Origin: Novosphingobium sp.
GTDB taxonomy: Bacteria; Pseudomonadota; Alphaproteobacteria; Sphingomonadales; Sphingomonadaceae
Direction of reading: 5' to 3'
Length of the DNA stretch: 64,000 nucleotides
NCBI GenBank assembly: GCA_024236235.1
Contig: JACKKV010000008.1
Location: 1-64,000, forward strand
The notes below the pieces were generated by a model. It was given only the letters and a program-made list of their open reading frames with translations, was not told the DNA's origin and ran no database searches. Positions within the stretch are counted from its first letter, which is position 1. Each line of letters begins with the position of its first letter. Shown here piece by piece: positions 42,917-51,642 of this stretch. The position numbers were made by a program, and so were the translations under genes.

Positions 42917-45709
42917 GTGAGTGATGAGATAGATACGATTGAACCTGCCGCTCCCGCCGGAGGCCCGGATATAGAGCGGATCGACATCGTCGATGAGATG
43001 AAGTCGAGCTATCTCGACTATGCGATGAGCGTGATCGTCAGCCGCGCGCTGCCCGATGTTCGCGACGGGTTGAAGCCGGTCCACCGGCGCATCCTCTTTG
43101 CCAGCCAGGAAGGCGGTTTTGTCGCCGGGCGCCCCTATCGCAAGAGCGCCAAGATCGTCGGCGACGTGATGGGTAATTATCACCCGCATGGCGACAGCGC
43201 GATTTACGATGCGCTGGCCCGCATGACGCAGGACTGGTCAATGCGCCTGCCGCTGATTGATGGCCAGGGCAATTTCGGCTCGATGGACCCCGATCCGCCG
43301 GCCTCGATGCGTTATACGGAAGCGCGGCTTGCGAAAGTCGCCAATTCTCTGCTCGACGATCTCGACAAGGATACGGTCGATTTCCAGGAAAACTATGATG
43401 GTTCGCGCAAGGAACCGCAGGTTCTGCCCGCCCGCTTCCCCAATCTGCTGGTCAATGGCGCAGGCGGGATTGCGGTCGGCATGGCGACGAATATCCCGCC
43501 GCACAATCTGGGCGAGGTTATCGATGGCTGCCTGGCCTTCATCGCCAATCCCGCGATCACGACCGAGGAACTGATCGAGATCATCCCCGGGCCGGATTTT
43601 CCCACCGCGCCGCTGATTCTCGGCCAGTCAGGGGCGCGTTCCGCCTATATGACCGGGCGCGGTTCGGTGCTGATGCGCTGCCGCCACGAGATCGAGACCG
43701 GGCGCGGTGACCGCCAGTCAATCGTGCTCACCTCCATCCCCTACCAGGTCGGCAAGTCGGGCCTCGTCGAAAAAATCGCCGAAGCAGCCAAGGACAAGCG
43801 GATCGAGGGAATTTCCGACATTCGCGACGAATCCAACCGGCTTGGCGTGCGCGTGGTCATCGAACTGAAGCGCGATGCGACCGCGGATGTGGTGCTGAAC
43901 CAGCTCTGGCGGCACACCCCGGCCCAGTCGAGCTTCCCGGCCAACATGCTGGCCATTCGCGGCGGGCGGCCGGAAACGCTGGCCCTGCGCGACATCATCC
44001 AGGCCTTCATTCAGTTCCGCGAAGAAGTCATCAGCCGCCGCACCAAATTCGAACTGAACAAGGCGCGCGACCGGGCGCATATCTTGCTCGGTCTGGTGGT
44101 TGCCGTCTCAAACCTCGATGAGGTGGTGGCGATGATCCGCAGCGCCTCCAATCCGGCGGAAGCCCGGGCCAAGCTGCTGGCGCGGGAATGGCCGATTGGC
44201 GACATCGCCCAATATATCCGGCTGGTCGAAGCGATCGAACCCAACACCGAACAGGAAGGTGGAACCTATCGCCTGTCCGAAGCGCAGGTTAAGGCCATTC
44301 TGGATCTGCGCCTGCACCGCCTGACAGCGCTGGGCCGTGATGAAATCGGCGACGAGCTGAAGGAACTGGCCGCTGCCATCGCCGAATATCTCTCCATCCT
44401 GGCGGATCGGGTAAAGCTCTATGGCGTGATGCGCGCCGAGCTGGAGGAGATCAAGCAGCTGTATGCGACCCCGCGCCTGTCGGAAATCGCCCCTGCGTGG
44501 GACGGGCTGGAGGATGAAGACCTGATCGAGCGGGACGACATGGTCGTCACCGTCACGCTGGACGGCTACATCAAGCGGACACCCCTCTCCACCTTCCGGG
44601 CCCAGCATCGCGGCGGCAAGGGTCGCGCCGGAATGGCGACCAAGGATGAAGACGCGGTCAGTGCAATGTTCGTCACGAGCACGCATAACCCGGTGCTGTT
44701 CTTCTCCACCGCGGGCAAGGTCTATCGGCTCAAGGTCTGGAAATTGCCCGAAGGCGGCCCGGCAACGCGGGGGCGGCCGATCGTCAACCTGCTGCCGGCG
44801 CTCGATGACGGTGAAACCATCGCCACGGTTCTGCCGCTGCCGGAAGATGAGGATAGCTGGGGTGCGCTCAGCGTCGTCTTCGCGACCGCCAAGGGCAGCG
44901 TCCGGCGCAACAGCATGGACGCTTTCGCCAATATCCCGTCAAACGGCAAATTCGCCATGCGCTTCGATGACGGATCGGATGACCGGCTGATCGGCGTTGC
45001 CCTGCTGGATTCGGGCGATGACGTGCTGCTCGCCTCGCGCCAGGGCAAGGCCATCCGCTTTGCCGCTGACGATGTGCGCGAATTCACCAGCCGCACCTCC
45101 ACCGGCGTGCGCGGCATGACGCTGAAGGGCGATGACGAGGTTGTGTCGCTTTCCATCCTGCACCGGGTCGGTACCGATCAGGAAGAGCGTGAGGAATATC
45201 TGCGCTTTGCCCCATGGAAGGCCGAGAAAGAGGGCGAACCGAATCTTTCTCCCGAACGTTTCGCCCAGATGGCGGAGCGCGAGCAATTCATCCTCACCGT
45301 TTGCGCCAATGGCTATGGCAAGATGTCCTCAGCCTATGAATACCGACGCATCGGGCGCGGCGGCCAGGGCATCACCAATATCGACAATATCAGGCGCAAC
45401 GGCCCCGTGGTCGCCAGCTTCACCGCCAGCCAGTCGGACCAGCTGATGCTGGTGACGGACCAGGCCAAGCTGATCCGCATTGCGCTCAATTCGCTGCGCG
45501 TCATCGGACGCGGTACGGCGGGTGTGCGATTGTTCGATGTTGGCGAAAGCGAACATATCGTCAGCGCTGTGCGTATTGACGAACAGGAAGCGCCCGAAAA
45601 CGACGCGGAAGAGGCGATCCTAGAAGAAATGCTCGGTCGGGATTCACCCCAGACTGCGCCCGATACGCCGCCTGACCGTGACGATCCCCCGCCAACAGAC
45701 ACTGAATAG
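42917..45709 (+). CDS. gyrA: DNA gyrase subunit A
   Basis: A 930-residue gyrase A. The quinolone-resistance region reads YHPHGDSAIYDALARM, with the usual Ser and Asp retained, so no classical resistance substitution is seen. The catalytic tyrosine is in ASMRYTEARL. The C-terminal beta-pinwheel (from ~residue 520) contains the GyrA box as QHRGGKGRAGM. The tail is acidic and proline-rich (SPQTAPDTPPDRDDPPP). The start is GTG 42917 without an obvious Shine-Dalgarno. A 273-base leader separates it from the TPR gene; apart from GC-rich inverted stretches I see nothing definite there. Confidence 0.97.
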   Translation: MSDEIDTIEPAAPAGGPDIERIDIVDEMKSSYLDYAMSVIVSRALPDVRDGLKPVHRRILFASQEGGFVAGRPYRKSAKIVGDVMGNYHPHGDSAIYDALARMTQDWSMRLPLIDGQGNFGSMDPDPPASMRYTEARLAKVANSLLDDLDKDTVDFQENYDGSRKEPQVLPARFPNLLVNGAGGIAVGMATNIPPHNLGEVIDGCLAFIANPAITTEELIEIIPGPDFPTAPLILGQSGARSAYMTGRGSVLMRCRHEIETGRGDRQSIVLTSIPYQVGKSGLVEKIAEAAKDKRIEGISDIRDESNRLGVRVVIELKRDATADVVLNQLWRHTPAQSSFPANMLAIRGGRPETLALRDIIQAFIQFREEVISRRTKFELNKARDRAHILLGLVVAVSNLDEVVAMIRSASNPAEARAKLLAREWPIGDIAQYIRLVEAIEPNTEQEGGTYRLSEAQVKAILDLRLHRLTALGRDEIGDELKELAAAIAEYLSILADRVKLYGVMRAELEEIKQLYATPRLSEIAPAWDGLEDEDLIERDDMVVTVTLDGYIKRTPLSTFRAQHRGGKGRAGMATKDEDAVSAMFVTSTHNPVLFFSTAGKVYRLKVWKLPEGGPATRGRPIVNLLPALDDGETIATVLPLPEDEDSWGALSVVFATAKGSVRRNSMDAFANIPSNGKFAMRFDDGSDDRLIGVALLDSGDDVLLASRQGKAIRFAADDVREFTSRTSTGVRGMTLKGDDEVVSLSILHRVGTDQEEREEYLRFAPWKAEKEGEPNLSPERFAQMAEREQFILTVCANGYGKMSSAYEYRRIGRGGQGITNIDNIRRNGPVVASFTASQSDQLMLVTDQAKLIRIALNSLRVIGRGTAGVRLFDVGESEHIVSAVRIDEQEAPENDAEEAILEEMLGRDSPQTAPDTPPDRDDPPPTDTE

Positions 45710-45726
45710 GCTGGCCGGGCCGCGCG

Positions 45727-46389
45727 TCAGCTTTCCGGCAGTTCGTGGCGCAAAGTCTGGATGACACCCGTCGCGATCAGGAACAAGCCGATGTAATGCA
45801 GCGGCCAGGCCGCCATGCTGGCCTGGTCGTATGGCAGGCGGCCGGAATTGATCGCCATCGTCAGCAGTTTCGCAACGAGGAACAGCACCGCGCCAAGGCC
45901 GACGCGGTACCGTGAGAAATGCGAGGCCCACGCAAGCGCCGCCATCGCGCCCAGCGTCAGCGCATAGAGGGCGGATGCGTAGAACATGTCCTGACCCATT
46001 GTGATCGCAATCGCGATCAGCGGGGTCAGCGCCAGCAGCGCCACCGCTGCGCCTTTCTGGCTGGGAGTCAGCACCGCGCGGCGATTGTGCAGGAACAGGT
46101 TGATCGCCGCCAGCAGCCCGCCAAAGCCAAGCAACATGGCCACGCGCGGATCGATTTCCACCGCGACATCACTGGCCATGGTCAGCGCGAGGAAAAACAC
46201 CAGCCAGCGCGAGTCCGTGCTCCGGTGGCGCAACAGGGCATAGATCGCCAGCATTCCGGTGGCAGCGGCCTTGATCCCCAGCAGATACAGCCCCGCCAGC
46301 GCGGTTTCGCTCAGGGCAAAGAATGCCAGGCCCGCTGTCAGACTGCCGAGCAGCCACGGCCTGCGTTCCACCAATGCGCGTCTCGGCAT
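45727..46389 (-). CDS. Lysoplasmalogenase (YhhN/TMEM86 family)
   Basis: A 220-residue polytopic protein with about eight hydrophobic segments. YhhN-family features are LGIKAAATGMLAIYAL, FLALTMASDVAVEI, LLGFGGLLAAINLFLHN and the C-terminal YDQASMAAWPLHYIGLFLIATG. The family hydrolyses the vinyl-ether bond of lysoplasmalogens in animals; the bacterial substrate is uncertain. Convergent with gyrA, 17 bases away. Confidence 0.85.
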   Translation of the reverse strand: MPRRALVERRPWLLGSLTAGLAFFALSETALAGLYLLGIKAAATGMLAIYALLRHRSTDSRWLVFFLALTMASDVAVEIDPRVAMLLGFGGLLAAINLFLHNRRAVLTPSQKGAAVALLALTPLIAIAITMGQDMFYASALYALTLGAMAALAWASHFSRYRVGLGAVLFLVAKLLTMAINSGRLPYDQASMAAWPLHYIGLFLIATGVIQTLRHELPES

Positions 46390-46458
46390 GAATCATCTCC
46401 CCTTTCGCGCAGGCTTGGCCTTGAACAAGGGTGAGTGCAAGGGCTAGGCGAATTTGGC

Positions 46459-47814
46459 ATGAACCATCATATCCACATTGTCGGCGGCGGACTGGCCGGG
46501 TGCGAAGCGGCGTGGCAGCTTGCCCGGCGCGGCGTGCGCGTGCGCCTGTCGGAAATGCGCGGTGCCGGAGATACGACGCCTGCCCATCAGACCGATCAGC
46601 TGGCCGAACTGGTCTGTTCCAACAGCTTCCGTTCGGACGATGACGAACGCAATGCCGTGGGCCTGCTGCATCACGAGATGCGGCGGCTGGATTCGCTGGT
46701 GATGCGCGCGGCCGCCAAGGCCGCAGTTCCGGCAGGTTCTGCACTGGCGGTCGATCGCGATGTCTTTTCCACCGAGGTGGAACGGGAACTGGCCGCCCTG
46801 CCCAATCTGGAAATCGTGCGCGAACGGGTGGACGAATTGCCCGATGCCGGTCCCACGATTATCGCCACCGGTCCGCTGACCGCTGACCGGCTGGCGCAAA
46901 GCATCGTTGCGGCCACGGGCGAGGACCGGCTGGCATTCTTTGACGCAATCGCGCCCATCGTCCATCGCGACAGCATCGACATGTCGATCTGCTGGATGGC
47001 GTCGCGCTGGGACAAGCCATCCAAGCTGGGCGGCGACGCCAGGGACTACATCAACTGCCCCATGAGCAAGGAGCAGTACGAGGCTTTCGTGCAGGGTCTG
47101 GTCGATGGCGAAAAGATCGCCTTCAAGCAGTGGGAAGCTGATACGCCCTATTTCGAAGGCTGCATGCCGATCGAGGTCATGGCCGAACGCGGTCCCGAAA
47201 CCCTGCGCTTCGGGCCGATGAAGCCGGTCGGGCTGGACGATCCGCGCACCGGGCGCTGGCCCTATGCGGTGGTGCAGCTGAGGCAGGACAACAAGCTGGG
47301 CACGCTCTGGAACATGGTCGGCTTCCAGACCAAGCTGCGCCATGGCGAACAGACCCGCCTGTTCCGCACCATCCCTGGCCTTGAGAATGCGGAATTTGCG
47401 CGGCTGGGCGGGCTGCATCGCAACACTTTCCTCAATTCGCCGCTGGTGCTCGACCGTCAGCTGCGCCTGAAGGAGGCACCGCACATCCGCTTTGCCGGGC
47501 AGGTTACCGGCTGCGAAGGTTATGTCGAAAGCTCGGCGGTGGGGCTGCTGGCGGGGTTGATGGCGCATGCCGAGCTATGCGGACGCGAATGGTTGGGGCC
47601 ACCCCGCAGCACGGCGATGGGGGCGCTGCTGGCGCATATTACCGGGGACGCAGAGGCGGACAGCTTCCAGCCGATGAATGTCAATTTTGGGCTGTTCCCG
47701 CCGTTGCACGATGTGAAGAAGAAACAGCGCAAGGAAGCTTATACCACCCGCGCCAAGGCGGACTTCGGGGAATGGATCGCGGCCCGGATCATGGCCACAG
47801 ATCACGCCGCCTAG
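46459..47814 (+). CDS. trmFO: tRNA m5U54 methyltransferase, folate/FAD-dependent (TrmFO)
   Basis: A 451-residue flavoprotein that methylates U54 in the tRNA T-loop using methylene-tetrahydrofolate. The FAD-binding loop is IVGGGLAGCEAAWQLARRG at the N-terminus. The family segments QTDQLAELVCSNSFRSDD, YINCPMSKEQYEAFV and GQVTGCEGYVESSAVGLLAG are present. The ATG 46459 starts exactly at the conserved dinucleotide-binding strand. Its stop interlocks with that of the EF-hand gene (CTAG). Confidence 0.96.
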   Translation: MNHHIHIVGGGLAGCEAAWQLARRGVRVRLSEMRGAGDTTPAHQTDQLAELVCSNSFRSDDDERNAVGLLHHEMRRLDSLVMRAAAKAAVPAGSALAVDRDVFSTEVERELAALPNLEIVRERVDELPDAGPTIIATGPLTADRLAQSIVAATGEDRLAFFDAIAPIVHRDSIDMSICWMASRWDKPSKLGGDARDYINCPMSKEQYEAFVQGLVDGEKIAFKQWEADTPYFEGCMPIEVMAERGPETLRFGPMKPVGLDDPRTGRWPYAVVQLRQDNKLGTLWNMVGFQTKLRHGEQTRLFRTIPGLENAEFARLGGLHRNTFLNSPLVLDRQLRLKEAPHIRFAGQVTGCEGYVESSAVGLLAGLMAHAELCGREWLGPPRSTAMGALLAHITGDAEADSFQPMNVNFGLFPPLHDVKKKQRKEAYTTRAKADFGEWIAARIMATDHAA

Positions 47815-48269
47815 CAGCGGCAGGCCGGTTTGCGCACAGGCTTCGGCCTTGTGGCGGCAAATTCGGTCGGCGTCAGCTCATTGTCACGATTGCTGTCCGC
47901 ACTCTCGAAACGCTGCACCGTGGCCACCGCCCATTCTTCGAAAGTCAGCAGATTGTTGCCATCCACATCCAGCTTGCGGAAGGCGTCCGTGCGAGTGGAC
48001 AGCATTTCGGACCGGCTGATGCGCCAGTCACGATTGCGATCATAACGGAAGAAGCGCTGCTGTTCGCGGGACAGTTCGCTCGCTTCGGGCGGTGCCGGGC
48101 CTTCCAGCCCCGAGATATCCGCCTGCGGGATGAGAGTATCAGCAACCGGCGGCGATTGCGGTGCGGGCGGCGGTGCGCCCTGCTCCACCGCTGCGCGGCC
48201 CTGCCACCAGAACAGGCCGATCCCGACCAGGGCCAGTGTGGCCAGCGCCGCCAGTATCGTCCGCTGCAT
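47811..48269 (-). CDS. EF-hand calcium-binding membrane-anchored protein
   Basis: A 152-residue protein with an N-terminal signal/anchor (residues ~5-23) and a Pro-rich spacer. It then has three EF-hand-like loops: DRNRDWRISRSEM, DVDGNNLLTFEEW and DSNRDNELTPTEF. All have acidic residues at positions 1 and 12-equivalent, so calcium binding outside the cytoplasm is likely. The tail is basic with two Cys (KPACRC). Function beyond this is unknown. Confidence 0.85.
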   Translation of the reverse strand: MQRTILAALATLALVGIGLFWWQGRAAVEQGAPPPAPQSPPVADTLIPQADISGLEGPAPPEASELSREQQRFFRYDRNRDWRISRSEMLSTRTDAFRKLDVDGNNLLTFEEWAVATVQRFESADSNRDNELTPTEFAATRPKPVRKPACRC

Positions 48270-48285
48270 CCCGTGCCCCTTCCCT

Positions 48286-48954
48286 CTACCGCCCGGTCAG
48301 GCCGAGCCTTATCGCAAGCAGCAAAGCCCCGCCACCGTCAAGCATCGGCACCCCGCCGCGGCGGATTGAGCGCCGGGCCAGTCCTTGCAGCACGGTGAGC
48401 GGGCGCAATGCGCGCGGCAGCCGTATAGCCGCAACGGCATGATCCCGCGCGAGATCGAGTGCGCGCGCGCGTTCGTCCGGGTCGCTCAACCCTGTAACGA
48501 GATCGCCCAGCGCCCACGTCATCCCCGCCCGCGTGGCCGCGTCTGCGGCGGCCCCTTCGTGCAACAACGCGGCGAGCGCGGCGAAGGCGTCGGCGCGCGC
48601 CCGGGCGAAACGGAGCATCGCTGCTGCTGGCAATGGCCCGTCATGCAGCAATTCTTCCCAACCGTTCACCAGATCGACCAGCGCAGGCCGCGCCCCGTCC
48701 CAGGGGGTCAGCTGCGCCAGCAGCGGCTCCCCCGCAGGCCAGCCGGCCGCAGGTTTTGCCAGCGTATCGCGCCACCAGGCCAGACGCATCTGGGCCATCA
48801 GCACTTCGCCGCGCTGCCGCACAATTCCTGCGTTCCGTGCGTCCAGCGCCAGCAGCCCGGCCACGAGTGTGCGGGCCGCCGCGGGCGAATAGGCCAGCGC
48901 GAGGCGTTGTGGCGGCGGCAGCTCATGGATCAGCTCAGCGGACATGCGCTGCAT
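48286..48954 (-). CDS. Squalene/phytoene synthase family protein, short form
   Basis: A 222-residue protein related to squalene/phytoene synthases. The family landmark QMRLAWWRDTLAKP is near residue 55, but the two aspartate-rich DxxxD substrate motifs are not evident (for example the region ARARADAFAAL has a single Asp). Similar short proteins relate to NDUFAF6, a complex I assembly factor, so a non-synthase role is possible. It lies 16 bases upstream of the EF-hand gene on the same strand. An alternative start is 48945. Confidence 0.75.
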   Translation of the reverse strand: MQRMSAELIHELPPPQRLALAYSPAAARTLVAGLLALDARNAGIVRQRGEVLMAQMRLAWWRDTLAKPAAGWPAGEPLLAQLTPWDGARPALVDLVNGWEELLHDGPLPAAAMLRFARARADAFAALAALLHEGAAADAATRAGMTWALGDLVTGLSDPDERARALDLARDHAVAAIRLPRALRPLTVLQGLARRSIRRGGVPMLDGGGALLLAIRLGLTGR

Positions 48955-49091
48955 ACGGGGCGCAAACCGCGCCGAGTCAAGGCTGAGGAGCCAGTCAAAC
49001 GAAATCCTTCATTAACCGAATGTTTTGATCCCCCGATTACCCTGACGTTCTAATGGTCGAATCCAGCTTTATGCAGATCCGTGGGGAAACC

Positions 49092-50699
49092 ATGCTGCGC
49101 CGAACGAAAAACATACTCAAAAGCCTGCGCAACTGCCGCAGCGGCAATGCGGTGATGATCGTAGCGCTGGGCATGCCCGCGCTGATCGGCGGCACTGGCT
49201 ATGCCGTGGACACGGCACAATGGTATCTGTGGAAACGCGAAGTCCAGTTCGCGGTTGACCAGGCCGCGATCGCTGGCGCCTGGGCCATGACTGACAGCGC
49301 GACATCGGCAACCTACCAAACCCGGGCCGGGCAGGAGTTCGACGCCAATCTTTCGATCACTGACGATTTCGTGAGCGAGCCAAATATCGACCTTGCAGAT
49401 TACGAGAGTGGAACCGATAACAGCGTGGTGGTCACGGCTTCGGCTTCGCAAATGCTGCCCTTTTCTGGTTTTCTTACTGGCAAAGCAGCAACCATTAATG
49501 TGAGGGCACAAGCGACTTTCGAGCAAGGGGCTTCCTACACTGCTTGCCTTCTAGCGGTTGACCCCTCAGCAACAGATGCATTTATTTTGGGCGGAAGCGT
49601 TAGTGGCAGCGCCGCGTGCGGGAGTGGAGCGATCTCCAACGCATCAACCGCTATGCGCAAGAACGGCAACTCAGGCGTGAATCTCGGGCACCTGGTATCA
49701 GCAGGAGGCATTGACTCAGGTTTTGCATCAAACGGTACAATTCATGACCATGTGTCCAATCTGGCTGATCCGTTCGATGGCCTGACCATGCCGCAAAGCA
49801 CTACCCCACGAACCTATACTTGCCCGCCGGTCGTGCCCGCATCAACGACGACCACCGCTGACACTTCAACCAGCACAGTCACAAGCTACATCTATGTTCA
49901 GGCGAATAACGCCAGTCAGTCGGTAAGTCGCGCAACAGCCGGCACGAATATCTATGCCTATTCAAGCCCAAAGCCCAGCACCACTGTGCCAGGTACCAGC
50001 CAGACTGGACAAACTGTGCCTAACGGGACAACAGCGGGAAGCCAGGATGGTACCGCTACTTACGTCGATATGGGTCAGGTGCTGAGTTCACCCAAAGTGC
50101 GCGAGGTAAAGAAGACATTCACCCGCACGACATACAGCAATATTAATACCACTACTACGCCTGGATCGGACGGGATTGCGCGTCTGTCGCCGGGAACCTA
50201 TTCAAGCATCGTTGTCGGCTGCCAGACGATACTTAACCCGGGCGTCTACGTCATTCAGGGCGACCTAGATTTTGGACAAAACAAATCGATCTCGGGATCG
50301 GACGTGATGTTCATACTGGAGCAGGCCGACAGAATAAAAATCAATTCCAACTCGGTGGTTAGCCTTTCGGGAATCACGCAATCAACCTTGCAGTCAGACT
50401 ACGGCATGTCAGCCGACGATGCAGCGAAACTGGCCGGAATGGTCATCTATGATCCAAACTCAACTGAACAGTTGAAAATGAACGGTAACGCCACGCTCGC
50501 GTTGAACGGGATTATCTACATGCCGCAACGGAACATCTGGTTCAACGGCAACTCCACAGCGTCGGGCAGTTGCATGATGATTGTTGGAGGAACGCTGACA
50601 TTTACAGGCAATAACAGCTTGAACAGCTTTTGTGTGCCTGCGGGGTTCTCTGCATTGGACTTTGGCGGTTCCAGTGACAGTGTCAAGTTGGTGTCGTGA
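49092..50699 (+). CDS. TadG-like envelope/pilus-associated protein with beta-rich exodomain
   Basis: A 535-residue protein. A TadE/G-type N-terminus (RSGNAVMIVALGMPALIGGTGYAVD, hydrophobic ~residues 20-42) precedes a helical stalk (QFAVDQAAIAGAWAM). The large C-terminal region is Ser/Thr/Asn-rich with repeated strand motifs (GVYVIQGDLDFG, NGNATLALNGIIYMP, FNGNSTASGS), as in TadG-like proteins with a beta-helix-like exodomain. A threonine-rich linker (VVPASTTTTADTSTSTV) lies mid-protein. Base composition is visibly less GC-rich than the neighbours. I chose ATG 49092, which follows GGGGA; upstream starts at 49053 and 49071 are possible. Confidence 0.8.
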   Translation: MLRRTKNILKSLRNCRSGNAVMIVALGMPALIGGTGYAVDTAQWYLWKREVQFAVDQAAIAGAWAMTDSATSATYQTRAGQEFDANLSITDDFVSEPNIDLADYESGTDNSVVVTASASQMLPFSGFLTGKAATINVRAQATFEQGASYTACLLAVDPSATDAFILGGSVSGSAACGSGAISNASTAMRKNGNSGVNLGHLVSAGGIDSGFASNGTIHDHVSNLADPFDGLTMPQSTTPRTYTCPPVVPASTTTTADTSTSTVTSYIYVQANNASQSVSRATAGTNIYAYSSPKPSTTVPGTSQTGQTVPNGTTAGSQDGTATYVDMGQVLSSPKVREVKKTFTRTTYSNINTTTTPGSDGIARLSPGTYSSIVVGCQTILNPGVYVIQGDLDFGQNKSISGSDVMFILEQADRIKINSNSVVSLSGITQSTLQSDYGMSADDAAKLAGMVIYDPNSTEQLKMNGNATLALNGIIYMPQRNIWFNGNSTASGSCMMIVGGTLTFTGNNSLNSFCVPAGFSALDFGGSSDSVKLVS

Positions 50700-51160
50700 T
50701 GAACGCCCTTCAACGCTTCATCAACTGTCTTCGTGAGAGCACCAGCGGAGCGATGGCGATCGAAACGGCTCTGGTCGCGCCAATCCTCGCGACGCTCACC
50801 CTCGGCGGGTTCGAGGCAAGCCGGATGGTTGCGCGCAACGCCGAGTTGCAGAGCGCCATTGGCGAGGCGGAAGCGATCGTCATGGCTGCCCCGCCCGACA
50901 CGGCTGCCAAGCGCGATACAGTCAGGTCCATCATCAAACAAACGACAGGCCTCGACGATACTGGCGTATTTCTATACCCGGTTTATCGCTGCGGTACAAA
51001 CTCAACTCGGGTGCTCTCCGACACATTGTGCGCAAGCGGTGATGCCGTATCCACTTACATCTTCATCAATCTGAGCGAGACTTACACGCCGGAATGGACT
51101 CATTTCGGCATCGGCCACCCGGTGAACTTCTCGGTGTCGCGCACGGTGCAGATTTCATGA
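50699..51160 (+). CDS. TadE-like pseudopilin-type protein
   Basis: A 153-residue single-pass protein with the TadE signature GAMAIETALVAPILATLTLGG, including the Glu after the cleavage-type Ala/Gly stretch (residues ~17-40). The extracellular part has two cysteines (YRCGTN, TLCAS). The ATG shares its A with the preceding TGA stop, so translation is coupled. TadE proteins are minor pseudopilins of Flp/Tad pili. Confidence 0.85.
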   Translation: MNALQRFINCLRESTSGAMAIETALVAPILATLTLGGFEASRMVARNAELQSAIGEAEAIVMAAPPDTAAKRDTVRSIIKQTTGLDDTGVFLYPVYRCGTNSTRVLSDTLCASGDAVSTYIFINLSETYTPEWTHFGIGHPVNFSVSRTVQIS

Positions 51161-51597
51161 ACCGCCTTGTTCGCATCCTGCGCGCGCTTCGCACCCGCAA
51201 CGAAGGCTCTGTGGTGGTCGAGTTCGGCCTGCTTGGCGGGTTGTTCATCGGTATGCTGGTCGGCGTGTTGCAGGTCGGCGTGGCGATGCAGAATTACAAT
51301 GCGCTGCGCAATGTCGCGTCGGACGTCGCACGCTATGCGCTGGTCCAGTATCAGAGCGACAATCCCAAGACCAATGAAGAACTGCGCGACTGGGCAATCG
51401 CGCGCGCGACCGATGCACCTTACCTGCTGGACCAGGACGACCTGACTATTACCGTGATCGATGCGGCGACGCAGCGGGTTAGCGATGCGCAGGAACTGTC
51501 GATGACGATCACTTACCAGATCCCGACTTTCATGGACCTGCTGGGCTGGGAAAGCCCCTCGCTCACTTACAGCCGAGCCCTGTTCGTCATGAGCTGA
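51157..51597 (+). CDS. TadE-like pseudopilin-type protein
   Basis: A 146-residue TadE-family protein: EGSVVVEFGLLGGLFIGMLV forms the N-terminal hydrophobic segment with the conserved Glu (residues ~16-40). The rest is a short extracellular alpha/beta domain (VASDVARYALVQYQ, ITYQIPTFMDLLGW). It overlaps the previous gene by 4 bases (ATGA). The mature size fits minor pseudopilins. Confidence 0.86.
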   Translation: MNRLVRILRALRTRNEGSVVVEFGLLGGLFIGMLVGVLQVGVAMQNYNALRNVASDVARYALVQYQSDNPKTNEELRDWAIARATDAPYLLDQDDLTITVIDAATQRVSDAQELSMTITYQIPTFMDLLGWESPSLTYSRALFVMS

Positions 51598-51642
51598 CGC
51601 CAGGCGGTGTAATTCTAAGCGAATTAACCATTTCCGTTGGCA

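Noticed and set aside
43080..43240. Possible quinolone-resistance substitution in gyrA
   Set aside because: The region keeps the usual Ser and Asp (HPHGDSAIYD), so no classical resistance change is present.
46444..47568. 374-codon minus-strand ORF antisense to trmFO
   Set aside because: No recognisable features; TrmFO is well supported on the plus strand.
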